DNA from: Thermoplasmata archaeon
Lineage (GTDB): Archaea; Thermoplasmatota; Thermoplasmata; Sysuiplasmatales; Sysuiplasmataceae
Assembly: GCA_021811925.1 (NCBI GenBank)
Contig: JAKAPY010000061.1
Coordinates: 1 to 9,136, forward strand
DNA: 9,136 nt
Reading direction: 5' to 3'
Shown: positions 1 to 6,717 of the stretch, one piece after another
Layout of the letters: the number at the start of each line of letters is the position of its first letter
How positions within the stretch are numbered: the stretch's first letter is position 1
Position numbers and translations under genes: made by a program
The notes under the pieces: generated by a model
The model's input: the letters and a program-made list of their open reading frames with translations, nothing else
What the model was told of the DNA's origin: nothing
Database searches by the model: none

Positions 1-1727
1 CCCGCTGCAAGCTGTGCAAGCGAGTCACTCAATGGCCTTTCGTAATCCATTTTCTTGAGTATGTCGTTATGCGGATCTATGCTGACGAACCTTGGTCTCC
101 CCCCAACGGCAAATACAATCCTGCTTTCAGCGGCTCTTATTCTTGCAACTTCATTGACACGTTTCCCGCCCGGGAGGCACATAGAAATGTCAAGATCGAC
201 ATTGAATACAGGCGTCATGGCATCCGTCTTCTGCGTTTGACTGAACTTGATCTCAACCTGCTTTTCCTTTTCATGGTAGGTGTACTTTGCCTTGAACTCC
301 GGGTAGCCTGCAGAGTAGACCCACTGATCGAAGAACGATTGCATGTTTCTTCCGGTCGACGACTCTATCGCCTTCAGCAGATCACTCGTTTCGACGTTCT
401 TCAGCCTGTTGTCCCTGCAATACCTGTTCAGTGATCGGAAGAACATGTCATCGCCCAGCTCCCTGCATAGCATGTTGAGGACGAGTGCGCCCTTCTGGTA
501 AGTGGTCCTGTCGAACAGCTCAGTGGGAACAAGATAAGACCTCTGCACCACCGGTCTCCTGTAGTCCTTTGCATCTTCGGAGAAATATGTCTGTGCCATT
601 GTGTCAAGGTAATATTCAAACTCGTCCTGTCCGAGGTCGTGTTTCCTGTACCTTGCCTCAAAATAGGTTGCAAATCCCTCGTTAAGCCAGATGTTTGACC
701 AGTCCTTCGTCGTGACAAGATCTCCCCACCACTGGTGCGCAAGCTCATGAGCCACAAGCGGATGGCTCGGAAAGTCGTTTTCCGCCCTCCTGTCATGAAG
801 CGTTTCATCCGTTTGGGTGGTCGCACTTATGTTCTCCATCCCGCCCCAGATGAAATCGGCGACAGCCACCTGCGAGTACTTCTCGTAGGGGTAGTCGACG
901 CCTATGATTTCAGTGAAGAACTTCATCATGTCCGGTGTCTTGCCGAAGGAACGCCTTGCCTCCTCCTCCCTTCCCTTCTGCACGTAATATTCCACCGGGA
1001 TGCCCTTGAAACTGTCCGCTATCTTCGCAAAATCACCGACGGCTATTGAGTTGAGGTATGATGAGTGCGGGACGCTTTCCTTCCAGTGATATGTCTTGTT
1101 CCCCTTCTCCCTGTTTTCTGTCACACCAGTGAGCGTTCCGTTCGAAACAACGATATAATCAGACTTCACGGTAATGTGGAAATCAGTGGTGAATTTCATG
1201 TTGGGTGCATCAAAGCAGGGGAACCAGTACTTCGAGTATTCATCCTCGCCCTGGGACCAGGCCTGGAATGGCTTTTCAGGCGTTTCGCCGTCGGGATAGA
1301 CGAAATAGATGCCCGACTCGGGTTTGCCGCTGTATTCTATCTCGACTCGTGTTTCGTTCCTGTTTCCGCCCGCGCTGAATGTCAAGGTGTCGTCTATATG
1401 GCTGAATTCAACCGGCTTCCCGTCGCATTTGACGGAGTCAACGCCAAGTTCCCTGGCGTCAAGTGAGATGCCGTCGAGCACCAGTCCCTCGAGTGGAGAG
1501 AGCGTGTAAACCGCTTTTCCCCTTATCGTTCTGCCATCCAGATCCACCTCAAGATCCAGCGTCAGGTTGCTTATCCTGAAGCCCACATCCCTGGGGTAAC
1601 GTGGGACGGCATTGGGCAATTCAAACCTTGAATGTATTTCATCAATCTCGCTGTTATCCCTCACCATTGTATCAGGGAATTCGGAATGAATATCCATGTA
1701 ATATAACTTGTAGTCAGGTGCTGGCAT
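1..1727 (-). CDS. M1 family zinc aminopeptidase, C-terminus cut by window edge
   Basis: Hand translation of the minus strand from ATG at 1727 gives an open frame of about 575 codons running off the left edge. The N-terminal beta domain fills roughly residues 25-220. GGMEN (295-299) is the substrate amino-terminus binding loop. HELAHQWWGD starts at H327, so H327, H331 and E350 (in NEGF) are the zinc ligands with the standard HExxH-18-E spacing, and E328 is the general base. Y410 in the YQKGA motif is the likely transition-state tyrosine. Family members cleave N-terminal residues from peptides, usually in the cytosol; no signal peptide or membrane segment is seen. The sequence around the GGMEN loop resembles bacterial/TAF2-like M1 enzymes more than the tricorn-interacting factors F2/F3 of Thermoplasma; that comparison is from memory. 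Such proteins usually continue with a helical-repeat C-domain, which would lie outside the window. No in-frame ATG is visible in the 40 bases upstream of 1727. Confidence 0.93.
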   Translation of the reverse strand, partial: MPAPDYKLYYMDIHSEFPDTMVRDNSEIDEIHSRFELPNAVPRYPRDVGFRISNLTLDLEVDLDGRTIRGKAVYTLSPLEGLVLDGISLDARELGVDSVKCDGKPVEFSHIDDTLTFSAGGNRNETRVEIEYSGKPESGIYFVYPDGETPEKPFQAWSQGEDEYSKYWFPCFDAPNMKFTTDFHITVKSDYIVVSNGTLTGVTENREKGNKTYHWKESVPHSSYLNSIAVGDFAKIADSFKGIPVEYYVQKGREEEARRSFGKTPDMMKFFTEIIGVDYPYEKYSQVAVADFIWGGMENISATTQTDETLHDRRAENDFPSHPLVAHELAHQWWGDLVTTKDWSNIWLNEGFATYFEARYRKHDLGQDEFEYYLDTMAQTYFSEDAKDYRRPVVQRSYLVPTELFDRTTYQKGALVLNMLCRELGDDMFFRSLNRYCRDNRLKNVETSDLLKAIESSTGRNMQSFFDQWVYSAGYPEFKAKYTYHEKEKQVEIKFSQTQKTDAMTPVFNVDLDISMCLPGGKRVNEVARIRAAESRIVFAVGGRPRFVSIDPHNDILKKMDYERPLSDSLAQLAA

Positions 1728-1810
1728 TGACCATCGAATCCATTGGCTGGCCCATCGATGCTTAGTCCACCGGGGGCAAGGATTGGAGCATGTTCCAACC
1801 AGGGGGCATA

Positions 1811-1860
1811 CGGGTTAAATACAAGCAGTGTAATCGGCGATTATACACACAGGGTGAAAC
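1811..1860. promoter_or_regulatory. Intergenic promoter region between the M1 peptidase and rps15
   Basis: The 133-base gap between the divergent starts at 1727 and 1861 holds two AT-rich boxes. TTAAATAC at 1815-1822 is a good archaeal TATA candidate for rps15: initiation about 25 bases on, near 1843, leaves an 18-base leader containing AGGGTGA at 1851-1857, a partial match to the archaeal Shine-Dalgarno sequence just before the ATG. Read on the other strand, the same box or the ATTATAC element near 1840 could serve the peptidase with a longer leader. Which box serves which gene is an inference. Confidence 0.5.
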
Positions 1861-2304
1861 ATGTCACGAATGCATTCAAGCAAGAAGGGCAGGGCCTCAT
1901 CCCGAAGGCCCATGGTCACCGCCAGCCCTTCATGGGTACAGGTCCAGAAAAAGGAAGCGGAGGACCTTATCGTCCAAATGGGAAAAATGGGAAGACAGGC
2001 ATCCCAGATTGGACTTGCCCTTAGAGATCAGCACGGCATCCCAAATGTGAGGCTTCTTACTGGAAAATCCATCCTTCAGATACTCGCGGAAGCGGGGATA
2101 AAGCCACAGATTCCGGAAGATCTTGCCTCCCTCATTAAGCGTGGAAGGACTGTGACAAGGCATCTCTCCGAAAACAAAAAGGATGAGAGCAACAGGCACG
2201 GTCTGAATCTCATCGAATCCAAGATAAGAAGGCTTGTGAAGTACTACGTCCGGGAAGGCATCATACCTGCAAACTGGCATTATTCGTTTGAAGGAGTGGT
2301 TTGA
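1861..2304 (+). CDS. rps15: 30S ribosomal protein S15 (archaeal/eukaryotic S13e type)
   Basis: The 147-residue product is the archaeal S15, which binds the central domain of 16S rRNA in the small subunit. It begins MSRMHSS, matching the usual archaeal MARMHA-type start, and has the archaeal N-terminal extension (residues about 1-60) with the family pattern RPMVTASPSW. The core follows: GLALRDQHGIPNVRLLTGKS, then IPEDLASLIKR, then the rRNA-binding region ESKIRRLVKYYVREGIIPANW. Length matches the family (about 145-155). A start at 1861 is chosen over upstream frames because it gives the conserved N-terminus and has AGGGTGA directly before it. The downstream nuclease gene starts 21 bases after the stop, so the two are probably co-transcribed. 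A ribosomal S15 gene next to a RecJ-like gene is a recurring archaeal arrangement (from memory). Confidence 0.97.
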   Translation: MSRMHSSKKGRASSRRPMVTASPSWVQVQKKEAEDLIVQMGKMGRQASQIGLALRDQHGIPNVRLLTGKSILQILAEAGIKPQIPEDLASLIKRGRTVTRHLSENKKDESNRHGLNLIESKIRRLVKYYVREGIIPANWHYSFEGVV

Positions 2305-2325
2305 TTCCTGTCAGTGATACTTTAA

Positions 2326-3669
2326 ATGAAAGGATTAATACCAATACCTTCGGGGCTGGAGGAAAGGGTCCGTGAAGCAGCCGACCTGATAGGTGGAGTG
2401 AAGCGTATCAGGGTCGTCAGCCATTACGATTCGGATGGAATAAGCTCGGCCGCTGTCCTCGCCGGAATGCTCAAAAATGCATCCAAACCCTTCCAGGTGA
2501 CGATGACAAGGAGCCTGGATGCTCATTTCATTGAAAGACTGAAGTCGGAGACGAATGATCTTGTCCTCTTCTCCGACATGGGGAGCGGTCAACTAGACCT
2601 AATTGGCGGCATGAATACGAAAGCGGTCGTTCTCGATCATCACAGGGTAACGGAAGATACAGACTCCATAGTGCACATCAACCCCTCCATGTGGGGGTTC
2701 AACGGAACCACCGACGTGAGCGGTGCAACCACATCCTTCCTGCTTGCCCAGTACCTCGATGAAACAAACTGGGCGCTTGCGCCCTGTGCTCTCGCTGGAG
2801 CCTACGGCGATATGCAGCATCTCGGTGGATACAGGGGCATCAACCAGCTGGTGATGCAAAAGGCTCTCGAAAAGGGGCAGATCGAGGAACGACTTTCACT
2901 TTCACTCCAGGGGGGTAGTGCACTTGAGGCCATTGCCCTTTCGGCCGAGCCTTACTTCAGGGGCTACTCGGGAAGGAAGGATCTCGTCGCCGACCTGTGC
3001 TCTCAGATTTCAGTTGACCCCGGAAAACAGTTTGCCGATTACACAGATGCAGAAATGAGGAGACTGTCCTCGGTGCTTATTCTCATGCTCGCATCCTCGG
3101 GCTGTCCATACGAGCACATTTCACAGATAGTCTCAGTTCAGCATGTTGTGAAGTCATCGGGCATGACAATATCTGAGCTTTCCAGCCTGGCAAATGCCTG
3201 CGGCAGGAGCGAACGCTATTCCTTGGGCCTCGCGATGGAACTGGGTGACGGCCATGCAACCATCGAGGCAAAGGGCCTCCGGTCGCAGTACAACGGACGC
3301 GTTCTCGAAAGGCTTATTGCGCTCGAAGAGGGCGTGGAACAGATGGAGCACATACAGTGTTTCCGCTCCGACGACGCTTCGATCGCGGGCGCCTTATGCG
3401 GCCTGTATATGTCATTCATAGGTGCCAAGAGCAAGCCGACAGTAGCGTACTCGCTTTCGGGTGACAGTTACAAAATAAGCGCTAGGGGAACGAAGCAGCT
3501 TGTTGAAAAGGGGCTGGATCTTGCGTCCGGCCTTTCTGATGCCTCCGGTTCAGTAGGTGGTGTAGGCGGGGGACATGTCATAGCGTCTGGAGCAACAGTC
3601 CCGCGGGACGAGCTGAGAAAATGTCTGGGGCTGCTTGACGACATCACTGGCAAGCAGGTCAGAGGCTGA
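2326..3669 (+). CDS. RecJ-like DHH/DHHA1 phosphoesterase (single-strand-specific exonuclease family)
   Basis: The 447-residue protein has all DHH-superfamily motifs. Motif I is SHYDSDG with D35 and D37, motif II is FSDMG with D84, motif III is the signature DHH at 104-106, and motif IV is AGAYGD with D162. The C-terminal DHHA1 domain carries GGGH at 414-417 followed by ASGA. These acidic and histidine residues bind two manganese or magnesium ions. Archaeal relatives (RecJ-like proteins, GAN and HAN) act as 5'-3' or 3'-5' exonucleases on DNA or RNA in replication and repair; some bind GINS. Which of these it is cannot be decided from sequence alone. ATG at 2326 is preceded by GTGAT at 2314-2318, a partial Shine-Dalgarno. 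It probably shares a transcript with rps15. Its stop codon is only 3 bases from that of convergent kae1, so the transcripts must overlap or end inside coding sequence. Confidence 0.93.
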   Translation: MKGLIPIPSGLEERVREAADLIGGVKRIRVVSHYDSDGISSAAVLAGMLKNASKPFQVTMTRSLDAHFIERLKSETNDLVLFSDMGSGQLDLIGGMNTKAVVLDHHRVTEDTDSIVHINPSMWGFNGTTDVSGATTSFLLAQYLDETNWALAPCALAGAYGDMQHLGGYRGINQLVMQKALEKGQIEERLSLSLQGGSALEAIALSAEPYFRGYSGRKDLVADLCSQISVDPGKQFADYTDAEMRRLSSVLILMLASSGCPYEHISQIVSVQHVVKSSGMTISELSSLANACGRSERYSLGLAMELGDGHATIEAKGLRSQYNGRVLERLIALEEGVEQMEHIQCFRSDDASIAGALCGLYMSFIGAKSKPTVAYSLSGDSYKISARGTKQLVEKGLDLASGLSDASGSVGGVGGGHVIASGATVPRDELRKCLGLLDDITGKQVRG

Positions 3670-3672
3670 ATT

Positions 3673-4674
3673 TCATCTCCACGTTACTTCAACCTGGTCT
3701 GTCCTGTACCTCTGGTTCACCACAGTGTCCTTCAAATCCATTCTCTGTCCCGAGCCGTACGCAAGAAGGCCATTCCATGCGATCATCACCCCGTTGTCCA
3801 CAAGATACTTGAATGGTGGCTCATAGACAGAAGCGCCTCTTTCCGAGGCCATCGACCGGACCATGTCGCTCAATCTCCTGTTTCTTGCAACTCCCCCGGC
3901 CAGCACAACCTCGTTCTTTTCTGCCTGGGCAAGCGCCCTTTCGGTTACCTCGGTTAGCATCGCAAACACGGTCTCCTGAAGTGAAAAGCATAGATCCTCA
4001 ATGCGCACCCCGCGACTTAGGTGGTGTCTTGCTGCAGTCAGTATACCGGAGAATGCAACATCCATGCCCTTGACAGAATAAGGCAGTTCAAGCAGCACGC
4101 TGCCGTTCTTTGCAAGCTCCTCAATTTTCGGGCCGGCATAGAAGCCCAGCCCGGCCATTATACCGAACTTGTCAAGCATGTTGCCAACGCCTATGTCCAT
4201 CGTCTCTCCGAACACCCTGTACCTGCCCGTTGAGTAGGCTATTACCTGGGTGTTTCCGCCGGAGGCATAAAGCATCAAGGGGTCCCGCACGTTGTTCCCG
4301 AGCCTGCCTATCTCCACATGCGCAACGCAATGGTTCACTCCTATGAGCGGGATTGAAAGAGAAATCGAGAGTGCGCGGGCAGCTGTTGCAACGGTCCTGA
4401 GGCATGGGCCAAGCCCTGGCCCCTGGGAGAAGGATATCAATCCGATGTCGCTGTAATCAAGGTCCGCACTTTCGACCGCATTTTCAATCAGGCCGGACAC
4501 GAGCTCTGCGTGGTGATTCGCGGCCTCCCTGGGGTGTATCCCTCCCTTCGGGGGCCTAAACATATCGCTTGCGTCTGAAAGGACCTGCCCTGAAGAGTCC
4601 ACTATCCCGACACCAACCGTGTGGGCGGTCCCCTCTATTCCCAGGCATATCACGAGTCGTCCAATGGCTCTCAT
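3673..4674 (-). CDS. kae1: KEOPS subunit Kae1, tRNA N6-threonylcarbamoyladenosine synthase
   Basis: Kae1 transfers the threonylcarbamoyl group to A37 of ANN-decoding tRNAs within the KEOPS complex (Kae1, Bud32, Cgi121, Pcc1). With ATG at 4674 the protein is 333 residues and begins shortly before the conserved VICLGIEGTAHT. Visible motifs are HPREAANHH (47-55), SQGPGLGPC (83-91), the metal-binding HCVAH (H115, H119), LYASGGNTQ (135-143), the glycine-rich LAGGVARNRR (258-267) and D293 in DNGVMIAW, the third metal ligand. It ends RTDQVEVTWR, the normal Kae1 terminus. The open frame extends upstream to an ATG at 4749, but the extra 25 residues are arginine/glycine-rich and unlike the family. A GTG inside the frame (residue 8) is another possible start. 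In Thermoplasma acidophilum Kae1 is fused to Bud32 (from memory); here a TGA follows Kae1 directly and the convergent nuclease gene begins 3 bases later. Confidence 0.96.
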   Translation of the reverse strand: MRAIGRLVICLGIEGTAHTVGVGIVDSSGQVLSDASDMFRPPKGGIHPREAANHHAELVSGLIENAVESADLDYSDIGLISFSQGPGLGPCLRTVATAARALSISLSIPLIGVNHCVAHVEIGRLGNNVRDPLMLYASGGNTQVIAYSTGRYRVFGETMDIGVGNMLDKFGIMAGLGFYAGPKIEELAKNGSVLLELPYSVKGMDVAFSGILTAARHHLSRGVRIEDLCFSLQETVFAMLTEVTERALAQAEKNEVVLAGGVARNRRLSDMVRSMASERGASVYEPPFKYLVDNGVMIAWNGLLAYGSGQRMDLKDTVVNQRYRTDQVEVTWR

Positions 4675-4754
4675 CCTAAAAAATCCTTGGAACTTCTCGT
4701 GCCGTTGGCTGCCGCCTGGACGACCAGGGCTGTTTCTGTTTCTGATCAAGAATG

Positions 4755-4764
4755 TTTATATCTT
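4755..4764. promoter_or_regulatory. TATA-like element between kae1 and the HExxH peptidase gene
   Basis: TTTATATCTT lies in the intergenic stretch between the kae1 start (4674) and the GTG at 4785. Read rightward, initiation about 25 bases after its centre falls at 4784-4785, on the GTG itself, which suggests a leaderless message. Read leftward it is AAGATATAAA, a plausible TATA box for kae1 with a leader of roughly 55-60 bases. No other AT-rich element of this quality occurs in the gap. Shared use is an inference. Confidence 0.5.
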
Positions 4765-4784
4765 TGCCTTTGGATGGATAGGGT

Positions 4785-5411
4785 GTGAAGAATACGCAGA
4801 GTCGTTTCACAAAGCATGCTCACTCAGCAGACCTCGGAGCCACTGGTAAACTTGATTTTAACCAGGAAAGGAAGTTGCCTGCGTCCGGCATGGAGGCACG
4901 TGTATCGGGAGAACTCGATTCACCCGCTATGTTTTCATATTCCCTTGATACCGAAATGGACTACGACAGCATTTTTTCTGTTGTCAGGAAGGCAGTGAGG
5001 CACTCCATTCACAAGGAAAGAAGTGGCCTGGGGTTGATACTGTCAGATCTCCCCCCCGCGCTGGGCGCATTCTGGGAGGTAGGGGGCAATTACATCGTGC
5101 TCAACGAGTCTCTTGTTGAAGTAATGAAGAGGATGGCGAGGTCGACGAGGGAATACAATTCCTACATATTTGTGGTCCTTGCCCACGAATATCTCCATGC
5201 AATCGGATACATCGATGAGGTGGAAGTTAGGAAGGTAACCGCCAGCGTGACTGCCAACGCCATGGGAGTGGAGCATCCCGCAACTGCAATGGCAAGAGGC
5301 GACATGTGGCAGATGTACCCCTTCCTGAGGTTCGCGGCCGGAGGGAGTGGCAGCAGGGCAAAAGTAGTCGGAAAGTTCGACACCGAGTCCACTCGGTCAT
5401 ATATCTGGTGA
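4785..5411 (+). CDS. Small HExxH zinc metallopeptidase-like protein, family unassigned
   Basis: The 208-residue frame contains HEYLHAIGYIDE beginning at H134. H134 and H138 with catalytic E135 form a classical zinc site. The following G141 and D144 fit the extended HExxHxxGxxD pattern of some metzincin-like peptidases, where the last residue is the third ligand. The hydrophobic strand YIFVVLA precedes the motif and NYIVLNESL (about 102-110) may be an edge strand. No signal peptide or transmembrane segment is seen, so a cytosolic enzyme is likely. The GTG at 4785 sits where transcription from the TATA element at 4755-4764 should begin. Even so, residues 1-35 look low in conservation, and an internal ATG (residue 36, position 4890) is a real alternative. 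The protein resembles conserved hypothetical peptidases of archaea, but I cannot name its family or substrate. It is divergent from kae1; nothing in the context fixes its role. Confidence 0.8.
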   Translation: MKNTQSRFTKHAHSADLGATGKLDFNQERKLPASGMEARVSGELDSPAMFSYSLDTEMDYDSIFSVVRKAVRHSIHKERSGLGLILSDLPPALGAFWEVGGNYIVLNESLVEVMKRMARSTREYNSYIFVVLAHEYLHAIGYIDEVEVRKVTASVTANAMGVEHPATAMARGDMWQMYPFLRFAAGGSGSRAKVVGKFDTESTRSYIW

Positions 5412-5683
5412 ATTAAACCGCAATTGCGGTGCACCCCTCCTGCTCGGCAAAAAGCTGCTTTGATGTGCCTGTCAGGCACCCTGTTTCCAGCAGTGAGGAC
5501 TGCATGGTTACCCCTTTCAGGACAAAGAAGTCAAATCCACATCGGTGCCTTCAATCGCCGCCGGGCTCCTAAAGGCGGTCAATTCGGTGGGAACACCGGG
5601 ATTGTCATTCGTGCAATTTTACTATTGAAGATTACTTATATTTGATGATTATAAGCTTTCACCTGCTGCAGTTGCTTCTGTCC
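5412..5683. other. Gene-free stretch with two adjacent predicted hairpins
   Basis: No convincing gene lies between the peptidase stop and the tRNA. Two hairpins are visible. The first has CCGCC at 5558-5562 pairing with GGCGG at 5574-5578 across an 11-base loop. The second has CGGTG at 5585-5589 pairing with CACCG at 5594-5598 around GGAA, a GNRA-type tetraloop, and can be extended by G-U pairs. They could be the 3' end of the peptidase message, a small structured RNA, or chance. The AT-rich end of this stretch holds the tRNA promoter. Confidence 0.4.
5634..5655 (+). promoter_or_regulatory. Probable TATA region for tRNA-Val
   Basis: Two AT-rich boxes precede the tRNA: ACTTATATTT at 5634-5643 and ATTATAAG at 5649-5656. 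Initiation about 25 bases downstream would give a 5' leader of about 20 or about 7 bases before the mature tRNA end at 5684. Choice between them needs transcript mapping. Confidence 0.45.
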
Positions 5684-5780
5684 GGGCTCATGGTCTAGTG
5701 GTTATGACGTCGCCTTGACATCCCGTGTCAAACACGGGTCGAAACGGCGGAGGTCTCCGGTTCAAATCCGGATGAGCCCA
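5684..5780 (+). tRNA. tRNA-Val (anticodon GAC), intron-containing
   Basis: The 7-bp acceptor stem pairs GGGCTCA (5684-5690) with TGAGCCC (5773-5779), followed by discriminator A5780; CCA is not encoded in full. The D arm spans about 5693-5708. The anticodon stem is TCGCC (5710-5714) with GGCGG (5746-5750), including one U-G pair. The loop reads TTGACA, intron, C, with anticodon GAC at 5717-5719, which decodes valine GUC and GUU. The variable loop is 5 bases (5751-5755). The T arm is TCCGG, TTCAAAT, CCGGA (5756-5772), containing the conserved TTCAAAT loop. Removing the 24-base insert leaves a 73-base tRNA with no mispaired stems apart from one D-arm position. The acceptor, D-loop and T-arm sequences resemble other archaeal valine tRNAs. 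Confidence 0.95.
5721..5744 (+). other. 24-nt archaeal tRNA intron with canonical bulge-helix-bulge
   Basis: The insert lies between tRNA positions 37 and 38, the canonical archaeal site. Folding by eye gives every part of a bulge-helix-bulge. The outer helix is TCGCC/GGCGG. A 3-base bulge AAC (5743-5745) lies on the 3' side. The central 4-bp helix is TTGA (5715-5718) with TCGA (5739-5742), including one G-U pair. A 3-base bulge CAT (5719-5721) lies on the 5' side. The inner helix is CCCGTGT/ACACGGG, closed by the loop CAA. Cutting after the second base of each bulge removes exactly 5721-5744 and leaves A37 next to C38. The tRNA splicing endonuclease EndA is the expected enzyme. Confidence 0.93.
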
Positions 5781-5889
5781 TACTTATCAACCAATCTTTC
5801 ACCAAATTTTGATGCATGTTTCCTTACCCGGTACAAAATATTACAACCCTAACTGAATGAGGGGTACGACTGGCGGGGAATTAAACAAG

Positions 5890-6339
5890 TTAGCGTCCCA
5901 ACCATATTAGCCTATCAACGAATCGCTTACCGAAATAACACCATCGATGCGACTGGATCTTGTCTTTCTTACTGAGATACTCAGTCCATTTTACATCAAA
6001 GTCGGATAATGAATCTGTTGCGCACTTCATCAAAGCGTCTAATGTCGAATTGAGACAGTCTACCGATATAGAAGAATCGTTCAATCTATCTTCAACAACC
6101 CTGATTCTGGTAGTAAAAATATACAACAAATAGAGAATCCACAGCATCAAAATAAGGGCAACAAGAAAGGGAACAGGCGAATAAAAAAAGAGAGCCGCGG
6201 AAGCAATCGCTGCGGTTATCAGCACAATCGCAGTGGCTTGTATGTGTTGTCTCTCCCTTACTAAATCTGAAATTTGTAACGACAGGGCCTGCCGTTCATT
6301 TCCGACAACATCTATTTGTTCCGCCCTTGTGAGAGGCAT
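5890..6339 (-). CDS. Hypothetical two-helix membrane hairpin protein, AT-rich and probably acquired
   Basis: The 149-residue product is not recognised. Residues about 6-33 form a charged, probably amphipathic or coiled-coil helix. Two membrane segments follow, about 35-53 and 57-76, joined by a tight SPVP turn. A charged helical tail rich in D, K and S (77-149) completes the protein. By positive charge both ends should lie in the cytoplasm. The layout (helix, two membrane helices, helix) resembles small 2TM effectors such as SLATT-domain proteins, but no diagnostic residue supports that name. GC is about 42% by hand count, against about 55% in a sampled line of the nuclease gene. It uses TTA, TTG, GTA and CAA freely, codons its neighbours use sparingly. 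ATG at 6339 lies 27 bases from a TATA-like ATTTTAAAC, consistent with a leaderless message. It converges on the tRNA side with no partner gene in view. Confidence 0.7.
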   Translation of the reverse strand: MPLTRAEQIDVVGNERQALSLQISDLVRERQHIQATAIVLITAAIASAALFFYSPVPFLVALILMLWILYLLYIFTTRIRVVEDRLNDSSISVDCLNSTLDALMKCATDSLSDFDVKWTEYLSKKDKIQSHRWCYFGKRFVDRLIWLGR

Positions 6340-6361
6340 ATCACGACAAGGCTTAAGTCGA

Positions 6362-6370
6362 GTTTAAAAT
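6362..6370 (-). promoter_or_regulatory. TATA-like box of the membrane hairpin gene
   Basis: On the minus strand this reads ATTTTAAAC, centred about 27 bases before the ATG at 6339. This spacing is that of an archaeal TATA box for a leaderless transcript. No Shine-Dalgarno sequence precedes the ATG, which agrees. Confidence 0.5.
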
Positions 6371-6711
6371 TTCCCCAACCGCTTAGATTCCCCCTGAAAC
6401 ATATTTGCCCCACCGAGACAGGATTTCTAATTTTATTCGGATGGCGGCCAGGTGGGGTCTAAGGGTCAGGATTCCGGGGGTCCTAACGGAGCGATAGATA
6501 GCTGGTTTCAGGGTCCCTGTGACCGACACTCCTGTTTTTCCCATGCCTGCCGGTTGATGCCGTTTCAGCGATTGTTTTACGGTACTTTTGTTATTTCGAC
6601 GGCCCGGGGCAAGATTGCGGTTGCATTTTATTCAGGGAGGTGCAGCCCGCCAGCACCTGGACAAGCTGGCATTATCAAGCCATCATGGATATCCGTGCAG
6701 GGGGCCAACAC
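6371..6711. other. Stretch without a recognisable gene
   Basis: About 340 bases hold no frame I believe. The one plus-strand frame (6452-6721, 89 codons) is rich in G, S, P and C with no pattern of alternating hydrophobic residues and no Shine-Dalgarno or well-placed TATA. Some inverted repeats occur, for example AGGTGC...GCACCT near 6640-6656 and CAGGGTCCCTG near 6508-6518. I looked for SRP RNA, RNase P RNA and 5S rRNA signature sequences and did not find them. GC returns here to about that of the genome, unlike the AT-rich gene to the left. Confidence 0.5.
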
Positions 6712-6717
6712 CGAAAG

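Noticed and set aside
428..1466. Open frames on both strands over the M1 peptidase (for example 428-826 minus and 1065-1466 plus)
   Set aside because: They are out-of-frame or antisense to the peptidase reading frame, which carries HExxH, GGMEN and NEGF.
1743..2050. Plus-strand frames overlapping the rps15 start
   Set aside because: They overlap S15 in other frames and resemble no protein family; the S15 frame is unambiguous.
5424..5645. 73-codon plus-strand frame after the peptidase gene
   Set aside because: It runs across the two hairpins, has no ribosome-binding site and no protein-like pattern.
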